64,000 bases of DNA from CAVQKZ01 sp963837325 (GTDB lineage: Bacteria; Actinomycetota; Actinomycetes; Mycobacteriales; Jatrophihabitantaceae): positions 124,001-188,000 of the forward strand of contig CAWIMV010000001.1 of assembly GCA_963837325.1 (NCBI GenBank), read 5' to 3'. Position 1 is the first letter of the stretch. The number at the start of each line of letters is the position of its first letter. The notes below the pieces were generated by a model. It was given only the letters and a program-made list of their open reading frames with translations. It was not told where the DNA came from and searched no databases. This document shows positions 40,633-48,640 of the stretch, one piece after another. The translations under genes were made by a program, and so were the position numbers.

Positions 40633-42192
40633 ATGGCAGCACGCACCATCCGTCGCGGGCCGGGCCGCCGCGCCGTTGCCTTGGGCATCGCCGGCACCAT
40701 CGTCGCCGCCGCGCTCGTCGCTTGCTCGCCCAGTGGCTCCGGCAAGGACGACAAGAAGAGCGGCGGTGGCACGTTCGTGGTGGCCCGCACCGGTGACATC
40801 GACAAGCTCGATCCGCAAGTCGCGACGGCGTTCCAGACGGTGGAGACGCTCGACCTGGTCTATTCGCAGCTGGTCACCACCGACAGCTCGGGCAAGCTCA
40901 TCGGCGACCTGGCCACCAAATGGACGACCGCGGCCGACGGCAAGTCCGTCACCTTCACCCTGCGCGACGGCGTGAAATGGCAGGACGGATCGGCGTTCAC
41001 CGCCGCCGACGTCAAGGCCTCCATCGAGCGGATCCTGGACGAGAAGACCGCCGCCGTGGGCCGCTCCAACCTGCTGGCCATCAAGAGCGTCGAGACCCCG
41101 TCGGACACCAGCGTCGTGCTGCACCTGAGCGCGCCGTCGGCGGCACTGCTGTACTCGCTCTCGGCGGTGAACGCGTCGATCGAGTCGAAGAAGGACATCG
41201 CGGCCGGGACGGTGGGTAAGAAGCCCAACGGCACCGGACCGTTCGCCTGGAAGCAGTGGGCCCAGGGCCAGCAGGTGGTGCTGACTGGCAACAAGGACTA
41301 CTACGGCGGCGCGCCGAAGATCGGCACACTGCAGTTCCGGGTGATCCCGGACGAGTCGTCGATCCTGTCGGGCATGAAGGCCGGCGCGTTCCAACTCGGC
41401 GTGCTGTCAGACCCGAGTGTGGCCAAGCAGGCATCCGGCGGCGCCTACAAGCTGCTCAAGCAGCCGGCGCTGTCGTATCACACGATGATGCTCAACGGCC
41501 GGCGTGGGCCGCTGCGCAATCAGCAGGTGCGCCAGGCCATCAGCTGCGCGATCGACCGCGAGCAGGTGTTGCAGACCGCGGCGTTCGGTGACGGCACCGT
41601 CACCGGGCCGATCACCAGCCCGGCGTTCAAGTTCTCACCCACCGACGGCCTGCCCTGCACACCGGGCGACACCAACAAGGCCAAGTCGATGCTGGCGGCG
41701 GCCGGCTTTGCCAAGGGCTTCAGCCTCACGACCATCGTCGAGACCGGTGAGTACGCCACGGCGGTGGGCGAGGGCCAGAACCTGCAGGCCCAGCTGAAGA
41801 AAATCGGCGTCAATCTGAAGCTCAAGCAACTGCCGACCTCGCCGTACGTCACGGCCTGGCTCGACGCCGACTTCGACGCGGCGGTGGCGCTCAACGGCGG
41901 CAGCTACGACCCGTATCTGATGTACGGCCGCTACTTCGTCACGGGTGGCAGCCTGGCCAAGCCGGCCGGCCTCGAGTCCAGCGCGCTGTCCACGGTGCTC
42001 AGCAAGGGCAACGCCAGCAGCAACGACGCCGAGCGACAGAGCATCTTCGCCGACGCCCAGAAGCAGTTGCTGGCCGAATCGCCGTGGGTCTGGCTGTTCC
42101 GCTCCGACGACTACTACCTGGTCGGCTCGAAGGTCACCGGCTTCACTCCGCGGCCGGACGAGGCCTTGACCTCGCTGGCGAAGGCGTCCTGA
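40633..42192 (+). CDS. ABC importer substrate-binding lipoprotein, family 5 (oligopeptide type)
   Basis: This 519-residue protein has a lipoprotein signal peptide with lipobox ALVAC (Cys31). The family-5 binding fold shows DKLDPQVATAFQTVETLDLVYSQL, FTLRDGVKWQDGSAFTAADV and NGTGPFAWKQW. Family 5 binds peptides, nickel, sugars or muropeptides (MppA). First gene of a five-gene importer. Position divergent from anmK favours cell-wall peptides or anhydro-muropeptides as cargo; this is an inference. Confidence 0.85.
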   Translation: MAARTIRRGPGRRAVALGIAGTIVAAALVACSPSGSGKDDKKSGGGTFVVARTGDIDKLDPQVATAFQTVETLDLVYSQLVTTDSSGKLIGDLATKWTTAADGKSVTFTLRDGVKWQDGSAFTAADVKASIERILDEKTAAVGRSNLLAIKSVETPSDTSVVLHLSAPSAALLYSLSAVNASIESKKDIAAGTVGKKPNGTGPFAWKQWAQGQQVVLTGNKDYYGGAPKIGTLQFRVIPDESSILSGMKAGAFQLGVLSDPSVAKQASGGAYKLLKQPALSYHTMMLNGRRGPLRNQQVRQAISCAIDREQVLQTAAFGDGTVTGPITSPAFKFSPTDGLPCTPGDTNKAKSMLAAAGFAKGFSLTTIVETGEYATAVGEGQNLQAQLKKIGVNLKLKQLPTSPYVTAWLDADFDAAVALNGGSYDPYLMYGRYFVTGGSLAKPAGLESSALSTVLSKGNASSNDAERQSIFADAQKQLLAESPWVWLFRSDDYYLVGSKVTGFTPRPDEALTSLAKAS

Positions 42193-42208
42193 CCGCAGGC
42201 CGGCGGCC

Positions 42209-43171
42209 GTGCTGAGCTGGCGCTGGTTCGCGGCCCGGATCGGGGGCGCGGTGGTCACGCTGCTCGGCGTGACCGTCGTCGTGTTCATCGTGCTGCGGGT
42301 GATCCCCGGAAACGCGATCACCGCGTCACTCGGCATCGAGTCCGGCACCCTGAGCCCGGCCCAACACGCCTCACTGGAACGGTTCTACGGCCTCGACAAA
42401 CCCTGGTACGGCCAGCTCTGGACGTGGCTGACCGGTGTCGTGCGCGGTGACTTCGGCATCTCGCTGACGAGCGGCAGGAGTGTCACCAGTCTGCTGCGCA
42501 CCGCGTTGCCGGTGACGGTCGAGCTGGCCGTGCTGGCGGCGGTCGTCGGGGCGGTCGCCGGGGTGTTGCTCGGGGTGCTGGCCGGGAGCCGGCCCGGTCG
42601 CGCCGGCGACACGGCGACCCAGGGGTTTGCGCTGCTCGGGCTGGCCATCCCCGAGTTCGTTCTCGGCACCGCCGTGGTGGCGATCCTGGCCCAAGCCTTT
42701 CACTACTTCCCCGACACCGGCACGTTCGTGCCGCTGACCGAATCGGTTTCCGGGAATCTCAGCCAGGTGATGTATCCCGCGCTGGTGCTCGCCGTCGCGT
42801 TCGCGGCGAACATCATGCGGACGACGCGGTCGGAGTACGTCGAGATGGCCGAGGCCGACTACGTGCGGACGGCGCGGGGCAAGGGGGTGGCCGAGCGCCG
42901 GGTGCGGGGCGTGCACATCCTGCGCAACGCGACGATCCCGATCGTGACCCTGACCGGCATTCAGTTCGGCTACCTGCTCGGTGGCACGGTGATCGTCGAG
43001 CAGATCTTCGCCCTGCCCGGCGTGGGCCGACTGCTGTTCACGTCCATCCAGAACCGGGACTATCCGGTGGTGCAGGCGACGGTGCTGGTGATCGCGGTGC
43101 TGTTCGTCCTGGTCAACCTCGTCGTCGACCTGCTGTACCGGGTGATCGACCCGAGGACGCGTCCAGCATGA
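42209..43171 (+). CDS. ABC importer permease, DppB/OppB type
   Basis: This 320-residue permease has about six helices, starting IGGAVVTLLGVTVVVFIVLRVIPG. YVRTARGKGVAERRVRGVHILRNATIPIVT is the EAA-like loop that contacts the ATPases. It begins at GTG 42209, 16 bases after the binding-protein gene. It forms the membrane channel with the DppC-type permease. Confidence 0.9.
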   Translation: MLSWRWFAARIGGAVVTLLGVTVVVFIVLRVIPGNAITASLGIESGTLSPAQHASLERFYGLDKPWYGQLWTWLTGVVRGDFGISLTSGRSVTSLLRTALPVTVELAVLAAVVGAVAGVLLGVLAGSRPGRAGDTATQGFALLGLAIPEFVLGTAVVAILAQAFHYFPDTGTFVPLTESVSGNLSQVMYPALVLAVAFAANIMRTTRSEYVEMAEADYVRTARGKGVAERRVRGVHILRNATIPIVTLTGIQFGYLLGGTVIVEQIFALPGVGRLLFTSIQNRDYPVVQATVLVIAVLFVLVNLVVDLLYRVIDPRTRPA

Positions 43172-43232
43172 GAACCGGGAGCAAGCTGCTCATTTCCAAG
43201 CGGGCCGAAGTGGTCGTTCCGGGTGCGTCGGC

Positions 43233-44126
43233 ATGAGCATCCTCCCGGTCGTCACGGACGAGGCCGCCGCCGGCGCACCGCCGGTGCAGCGGGGCCGGCT
43301 GCTCGGCCGGATCTGGCGCGACCGCAACGGCCGCATCGGCCTGATCGTCACCGGACTGCTGGTTGTCATCGCGATCCTCGGTGCGTTCGGCGTCCTGCCC
43401 CACGACCCGATCGCGCAGCACCCGGTCGATCGGCTGCAAGGGCCGTCCGGGCGCTACTGGTTCGGCACCGACCAGTTCGGCCGCGACATCGCCGCGCGGG
43501 TGGCGGTCGGAGTCTGGACGTCGCTGCGGGTGGCGGTCGTGTCCGTGGCCATCGCCGCGGTGGTCGGCTCGATCCTCGGCATCAGTGCCGGCTTCTTCCG
43601 TGGCTGGGTCGACCAGCTCGTGGGCCGGTTCGTCGACATCCTGTTCGCGTTCCCCGCGCTGCTGCTGGCCCTGGCCCTCGTTACGGCACTCGGCACGAGC
43701 TGGCAGAACACCGCGGTCGCCATCGCCGTCGTCTACACGCCGATCTTCGCGCGGGTGTCACGCGGGCCGACGCTGGCAGTCGGCGCCTCGGAGTACGTGA
43801 AGGCTCAGCGTGTGCTGGGCATCCCGCTGTGGCGGATCCTGCTGCGGCACGTGCTGCCCAACGTGAGCGCGCCGATCGTCGTGCAGGTGACGCTCGCGCT
43901 GTCGTGGGCGATCCTCACCGAATCGGCGCTGTCGTTCCTCGGGCTCGGCACCCAGCCGCCCGACGCCAGTCTCGGGCTGATGGTCTCCGACGCCCGCAAC
44001 ACGGTGACGACGGCGTGGTGGACGCTGACCTTCCCGGCGCTGGGCATCGTGATCGCGGTCATCGCCTTGAACCTGCTCGGCGACGGCGTGCGCGGCGCGC
44101 TGGACCCACGGCGGGCGGGCCGATGA
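43233..44126 (+). CDS. ABC importer permease, DppC/OppC type
   Basis: This 297-residue permease has a DppC-like N-terminus (LIVTGLLVVIAILGAFGV), HPVDRLQGPSGRYWFGTDQFGRDI, and the EAA loop EYVKAQRVLGIPLWRILLRHVLPN. It ends with LNLLGDGVRGALDPR, typical of the family. It lies 61 bases after the DppB-type gene. The stop shares ATGA with a possible early start of the next gene. Confidence 0.9.
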   Translation: MSILPVVTDEAAAGAPPVQRGRLLGRIWRDRNGRIGLIVTGLLVVIAILGAFGVLPHDPIAQHPVDRLQGPSGRYWFGTDQFGRDIAARVAVGVWTSLRVAVVSVAIAAVVGSILGISAGFFRGWVDQLVGRFVDILFAFPALLLALALVTALGTSWQNTAVAIAVVYTPIFARVSRGPTLAVGASEYVKAQRVLGIPLWRILLRHVLPNVSAPIVVQVTLALSWAILTESALSFLGLGTQPPDASLGLMVSDARNTVTTAWWTLTFPALGIVIAVIALNLLGDGVRGALDPRRAGR

Positions 44127-44236
44127 CCCCCGCAGGCGATGAGCGCTCGCGCGAAGAGTCGCGCTCGCGCGCCGAAGGCGCGGGTGGTGCGACGGATCCA
44201 CCCGAGCGCCAGCGAGCGGTGGAGACGGAGCGACAC
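44127..44236. repeat. GC-rich repeat-like insert before the DppD-type ATPase start
   Basis: This stretch holds two direct copies of GCTCGCGCG and inverted matches of GCGCTCG type (for example CCGAGCGCCAGCGAGCGG, itself nearly palindromic). If translated it gives an Arg/Glu-rich tract with no counterpart in the ATPase family. It sits exactly at a stop/start junction, like short interspersed repeats of mycobacteria. Confidence 0.4.
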
Positions 44237-45256
44237 GTGAGCGCAGAGGATGCCCAACCGATCCTGCAGGTGCGCGGGCTGCACACCGCGGTGCGGACGC
44301 CGTCCGGTCCGCTGGAGATCCTGCGCGGCGTCGACCTGGCCGTCGACCGCGGTGCCACATTGGCCGTGGTGGGTGAGTCCGGCTCGGGCAAGTCGTTCAC
44401 CGCGCTCAGCATCGCCGGGCTGCTGCCGTCGGCGGCGCACGTGACAGCGGGCGAAGTGCGGTTGGACGGGCGCGACCTGGTGCCACTGCCCGATCGCGAC
44501 CGGCGCGCTGTGCGGGGCGCCGAGATCGCGATGATCTACCAGGATCCGATGACGGCGCTGAATCCGGTGATGCGCATCGGCGCCCAGGTGCACGAGGGGC
44601 TGGCGGCCCACGGCTGGGCCAAGGACGACGCGCGGGCCCGCACCCTCGACGTGCTCGGCGAGGTCGGCCTGCCCTCACCGCGAGCGCTCGCCCGGCTCTA
44701 CCCCCATCAGCTGTCCGGCGGCATGCGGCAGCGGGTGCTGATCGCGTGTGCGATCGCTCCGCGTCCGAAGGTGCTGATCGCCGACGAGCCGACCACGGCG
44801 CTGGATGTGACGATCCAGCAGCAGATCCTCGACCTCGTGGCTCGGTTGCGTGACGAGTACGGGCTGGCCGTCGTCTGGATCACGCACGACCTCGGGGTCG
44901 TCGCCCGCATCGCGGACGAGGTCGCGGTCATGTACGCAGGTCGGGTGGTGGAACTGGCGCCGACCCGCGGGCTGTTCGCCGGCCCGGGCCATCCCTACAC
45001 AGTCGGGCTGCTGCGCTCGTTGCCCACGCCGGACGATCCGCACCAGGCGCCGCTGCCGCAGATCGGCGGCGTGCCGGTGGCGCTGTCGGCGCTGCCGCCC
45101 GGGTGCAAGTTCGCGCCCCGCTGCCCGCAGCGCGAGGAGCGCTGCTTGGTCGAGGAGCCGCCCCTGCTGGACCGGGACGGCACGCTCGCTGCCTGCTGGG
45201 TCCCGCCGGAGCGCTGGACCGCGCCCACCGAGCGGGTGGTCGCCGATGTCGGCTGA
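44237..45256 (+). CDS. ABC importer ATPase, DppD/OppD type
   Basis: This 339-residue ATPase has Walker A VGESGSGKSFTA, signature LSGGMRQRVLIA and Walker B VLIADEPTTALD. It ends with the OppD/F-type C-terminal zone (PPGCKFAPRCPQREERC) that carries cysteines. GTG 44237 is chosen because GGAG stands 6 bases upstream and the family begins near here. ATG 44123 would add a repeat-encoded Arg/Glu-rich tail. It overlaps the next gene by 11 bases. Confidence 0.85.
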   Translation: MSAEDAQPILQVRGLHTAVRTPSGPLEILRGVDLAVDRGATLAVVGESGSGKSFTALSIAGLLPSAAHVTAGEVRLDGRDLVPLPDRDRRAVRGAEIAMIYQDPMTALNPVMRIGAQVHEGLAAHGWAKDDARARTLDVLGEVGLPSPRALARLYPHQLSGGMRQRVLIACAIAPRPKVLIADEPTTALDVTIQQQILDLVARLRDEYGLAVVWITHDLGVVARIADEVAVMYAGRVVELAPTRGLFAGPGHPYTVGLLRSLPTPDDPHQAPLPQIGGVPVALSALPPGCKFAPRCPQREERCLVEEPPLLDRDGTLAACWVPPERWTAPTERVVADVG

Positions 45257-46214
45257 GGTGGCGATCTCGGTGCGCGACGTCGTGAAGCACTACCGGACGC
45301 CGTCGCGCGGTGAGGTTCATGCGCTGGACGGGGTCAGCTTCACCGTCCCGCGCGGCGCCGTGCTCGGCGTCGTCGGCGAGAGCGGCTGCGGCAAGTCGAC
45401 GCTGGCCCGGCTGCTGACCCGACTGGAGCGGCCGGACTCCGGCCGGGTCGACGTGCTCGGACAGCCCATCGACCGGGCCCGGGGCCGGACGCTGCGTGAA
45501 CTGCGCCGCACCATCCAGCTGGTGTTCCAGGATCCGTACGCTTCGCTCGATCCCCGTCAGCGCGCCGGCGATGCGCTGGCCGAAGTCCTGCACGTGCACC
45601 GGCTGCCCGGCAGTCCGGGCGAGCTGCTGGAGATGGTCGGCCTGGCGGCCGGCACGGCCGAGAGCTACCCGCACCAGCTTTCCGGCGGCCAGCGTCAACG
45701 CATCGGGATCGCGCGGGCACTGGCCGTTCGGCCGCAGGTGCTGGTGCTCGACGAACCGGTCTCGGCGCTGGATGTCTCGGTGCGGGCCGAGATCGTCAAC
45801 CTCCTCGTGCGGCTGCGGGCCGAACTGCAGCTCACCTACGTGTTCATTTCCCACGACCTGGGCATGGTGCGGCATCTGGCCGACGAGATCGCGGTGATGT
45901 ACCTGGGCGAGATCGTCGAGCACGGACCGTGGCGCGAGGTGTCGGACGCGCCGAAACACCCGTACACGCGAGCCCTGCAAGCGGCCGTCCCGATCGGCGA
46001 TCCCGAGCTCGCCGCGCCCGCTGCCCGGCACGTCGTGGCCGGTGAGGTGCCCGATGCGGCCGCGCCTCCGGCCGGGTGCCGCTTCCACCCGCGCTGCCCT
46101 CTGGTCGAAGACGTGTGCCGGCACGTCGTGCCGGAGCTGCTGCCCGTGAACGGCCGTGACCAGGTCGCCTGCCACGTCGTGCAGCGGGAAGCGCTGGCCC
46201 CGCGAGACTCCTGA
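45246..46214 (+). CDS. ABC importer ATPase, DppF/OppF type
   Basis: This 322-residue ATPase has Walker A VGESGCGKSTLARLL, the signature LSGGQRQRIGIARAL, Walker B VLVLDEPVSALDVS and the C-terminal Cys zone (AGCRFHPRCPLVEDVC). ATG 45246 lies inside the end of the DppD-type gene. It is the last gene of the importer operon. 46215-46419 beyond it shows no gene I can support. Confidence 0.9.
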   Translation: MSAEVAISVRDVVKHYRTPSRGEVHALDGVSFTVPRGAVLGVVGESGCGKSTLARLLTRLERPDSGRVDVLGQPIDRARGRTLRELRRTIQLVFQDPYASLDPRQRAGDALAEVLHVHRLPGSPGELLEMVGLAAGTAESYPHQLSGGQRQRIGIARALAVRPQVLVLDEPVSALDVSVRAEIVNLLVRLRAELQLTYVFISHDLGMVRHLADEIAVMYLGEIVEHGPWREVSDAPKHPYTRALQAAVPIGDPELAAPAARHVVAGEVPDAAAPPAGCRFHPRCPLVEDVCRHVVPELLPVNGRDQVACHVVQREALAPRDS

Positions 46215-46419
46215 AGCGTGTCAACCGCCGCGCCGTCGCCGATCTGGTCGAGCGCACCGGCTGGATTGGGAGGGACACCGAAGCCGCCAGAGCCTACGGC
46301 CGTGTCTATGCCGCCGTACGAGTGCACGGTCGCAATCCGCGTCGCCGGTGCTGGCCCGCAACGCGGCTGGCTTCGCCGGCGCCGACGACCTGATCGTCGT
46401 CGAGATTTGGCCAGGCCGT

Positions 46420-46794
46420 TCACCTGCGGCGTACCCGAACCCAGTTGCGGCAGGGTTCCACGGAGCCGCGACGTACACCTGCACATGGCGGGAGCCGTTG
46501 CGGAGGTTCGGGCGGCGGGAGGGTTGGCCGCGGTTCGTACCCGTTCAGGAACAGCTCACAATCGCAGCAACAGGCGCCGAGGCGGCTCAGTCGTCTGCGG
46601 AGCGCAGTAGCGCGCGGCGCCGAACTGTCTCGGAACCGCAAGGCGTGGCGATGCGTGCCGTCACAGCCGTACTCGTCGAGTTGACCCGCGACGTAGCAGC
46701 ACAGACATTCGCCTTCACGTACTCGGGTCAGCTCGCTCGCCAGCTGGCGGACGAGTTCTTCGGCCTCTTCGATGACCCGTGGGACCGTCGTCAT
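46420..46794 (-). CDS. DUF2695 domain protein
   Basis: This 124-residue protein has the DUF2695 pattern: GECLCCYVAGQLDEYGCDGTHRHALRF and CCCDCELFLNGYEP, with many cysteines that may bind metal. The family usually ends near CDCE..LN. Here about 45 more residues, Pro/Arg-rich and of poor coding quality, follow, which may reflect a lost stop or frame error. Function of the family is unknown. Confidence 0.7.
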   Translation of the reverse strand: MTTVPRVIEEAEELVRQLASELTRVREGECLCCYVAGQLDEYGCDGTHRHALRFRDSSAPRATALRRRLSRLGACCCDCELFLNGYEPRPTLPPPEPPQRLPPCAGVRRGSVEPCRNWVRVRRR

Positions 46795-46942
46795 GGTCCG
46801 TTCCTAGCGCTGAGCACCGACAACTTCCGGTGCCGAGCTGCGCCGGGCGGAAGAGCCGCGCTGATCAGCTCGCTGCGCGGGTGGCGCCTGATGGGCCTGA
46901 TCTGATGAACTCGACCGCGTCCCACGACGAGAGGACCTGATC

Positions 46943-47815
46943 GTGCCGAAGTTCGGTTGGTTGTCGCCCGTCGCTGCTCATGCGGGCAGCGATTTCCGGC
47001 CAATCGTGATGTACCAGATGGAGCACATCCTGCCCGAGGCCTTGCCCCACTTCGACTCGGTCTGGGTCGCCGACCACTTCTACGGCTTCGACGCCGAGAA
47101 GACCGAGGGCTTCCTGGAGGGCTGGACGTCCCTGACCTGGCTGGCCGCGACGTTCCCCGACGTGCTGGTGTGTCACCACGTCCTGGGCCACGGATACCGC
47201 AACCCGGCGCTGACGGCCAAGATGGCCTCGACGCTGCAGATCCTGTCGGGCGGACGGTTCATGCTCGGCATCGGAGGCGGCTGGCGCGAGGACGAGTACC
47301 GCTCGTACGGCTACGAGTTCCCCTCGACCGCGGTGCGGTTGCGACAACTGGAGGAGGTCGTCCAGATCTGCCGGCTGATGTGGACCGAGCCCCACCCGCG
47401 CTTCACCGGCCGGTACTTCCAGATCGACGACGCCGCAGCCACCCCGCGTCCGGACGTCGTCCCGCCCGTCTGCATCGGCAGTTCGGGCGAGAAGATCGGG
47501 CTGCCGATCGTCGGCCGGCAAGCCGACATGTGGAACACCAGCTTTCGCGACCGCGAGTCCTGGACCCGCAAGCGGGCGATCGTCGACGAAGCCGCGGCCG
47601 CGGTAGGCCGTGACCCGGCGTCGATCGAAAGCTGCGTCACCGTGGCCGGCGACCTGCCCGATTCCGACCAGGCGTCCGAGCAGTGGCGCGAGCGGCTGAC
47701 CGAGCTCACCGGCCTCGGCATCACGTCGTTCGTGCTCGACTTCGGCCACCCGCTGCACGTCGAGCCCGCGCTTCGCTTCGCCGAGCAGGTCATCGCGCCG
47801 ATGAGATCGCAGTAG
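46943..47815 (+). CDS. LLM-class F420-dependent oxidoreductase
   Basis: This 290-residue luciferase-like monooxygenase family member has FDSVWVADHFYG, LTAKMASTLQILSGGRFMLGIGGGWREDEY and PPVCIGSSGEKIGLPIVGRQADMWN. Actinobacterial members commonly use coenzyme F420. GTG 46943 has AGAGG upstream. The Fpg-type gene starts 4 bases past its stop, so they are probably co-transcribed. Substrate unknown. Confidence 0.85.
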   Translation: MPKFGWLSPVAAHAGSDFRPIVMYQMEHILPEALPHFDSVWVADHFYGFDAEKTEGFLEGWTSLTWLAATFPDVLVCHHVLGHGYRNPALTAKMASTLQILSGGRFMLGIGGGWREDEYRSYGYEFPSTAVRLRQLEEVVQICRLMWTEPHPRFTGRYFQIDDAAATPRPDVVPPVCIGSSGEKIGLPIVGRQADMWNTSFRDRESWTRKRAIVDEAAAAVGRDPASIESCVTVAGDLPDSDQASEQWRERLTELTGLGITSFVLDFGHPLHVEPALRFAEQVIAPMRSQ

Positions 47816-47818
47816 CGC

Positions 47819-48637
47819 GTGCCCGAACTGCCCGAAGTCGAGTCGGCCCGGTCCGTCATCGAAGGAGCGGCGCTGGGGCGGCGGATCATCGACGTGGACG
47901 ACGCCGACACGTGGGTGTGCCGGCCGCATCTGCCCGGGCAGATCCGCGACGCCTTGGTCGGGCGGCGGTTGACCGTGGCGCATCGCCAGGGCAAGAGCAT
48001 GTGGTGCGAGACGTCGGGCGTGGACCGACAGCGCGGCCCAGGACCGACGCTGGGCATCCACCTGGGCATGTCCGGCAAGATCGTGATCGCCAATGCGACC
48101 GGCGAGGAGATCGACGGCGGAGACTACTGGGAACGCGGCCGCGCGCTCGGCGACTACCGCTTCGCCCGGTTCTCGCTGACGTTCACCGACGGCGCCCTGC
48201 TACTCGTCGATCCGCGCCGGCTGGGCCGGGTGCGCCTCGACCCGCCCGTGGAGCTGCTCGGCCCGGACGCGGCCACGATCACCCCAGCGCAGTTCCGGGC
48301 CGTCATGTCACAGGGCACCGCGCCGGTGAAGGCCCGGCTTCTCGACCAGCACGCACTGGCCGGAATCGGCAATCTGCTGGCGGACGAGATCCTGTGGCGG
48401 GCGCAGCTCAGTCCGCGCCGACCGGTCGGTGAACTCACCCGGCCGGAGCTGGACCGCCTCTTCCGGGCGCTGCGGCGCACGGTCGCGGCGTCGCTGCGCA
48501 ACGGCGGGGTGCACACCCTGAGCATCATCGCGTTCCGCCAGGCCGGCGCGCTGTGCCCACGCGACGGGGCTCCCATGACCAGCGGTGTCGTGGGTGGCCG
48601 GACGACGTGGTGGTGCAGCCGCGAGCAAGCCGGCTGA
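47819..48637 (+). CDS. Fpg/Nei family DNA glycosylase with degenerate zinc finger
   Basis: This 272-residue base-excision enzyme starts PELPEVE, where the N-terminal Pro is the nucleophile and Glu the acid. GIHLGMSGK and the H2TH region (LLDQHALAGIGNLLADEILWRA) are intact. The C-terminal finger has CPRDGAPM and WWCSREQ, so only one cysteine of each CxxC pair is present; zinc is unlikely to bind in the usual way. It may remove oxidised purines or pyrimidines. GTG 47819. Confidence 0.85.
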   Translation: MPELPEVESARSVIEGAALGRRIIDVDDADTWVCRPHLPGQIRDALVGRRLTVAHRQGKSMWCETSGVDRQRGPGPTLGIHLGMSGKIVIANATGEEIDGGDYWERGRALGDYRFARFSLTFTDGALLLVDPRRLGRVRLDPPVELLGPDAATITPAQFRAVMSQGTAPVKARLLDQHALAGIGNLLADEILWRAQLSPRRPVGELTRPELDRLFRALRRTVAASLRNGGVHTLSIIAFRQAGALCPRDGAPMTSGVVGGRTTWWCSREQAG

Positions 48638-48640
48638 GGC

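Noticed and set aside
46215..46419. Possible gene fragment between the OppF-type and DUF2695 genes
   Set aside because: Several short frames exist, but none has a start, ribosome site or family pattern.
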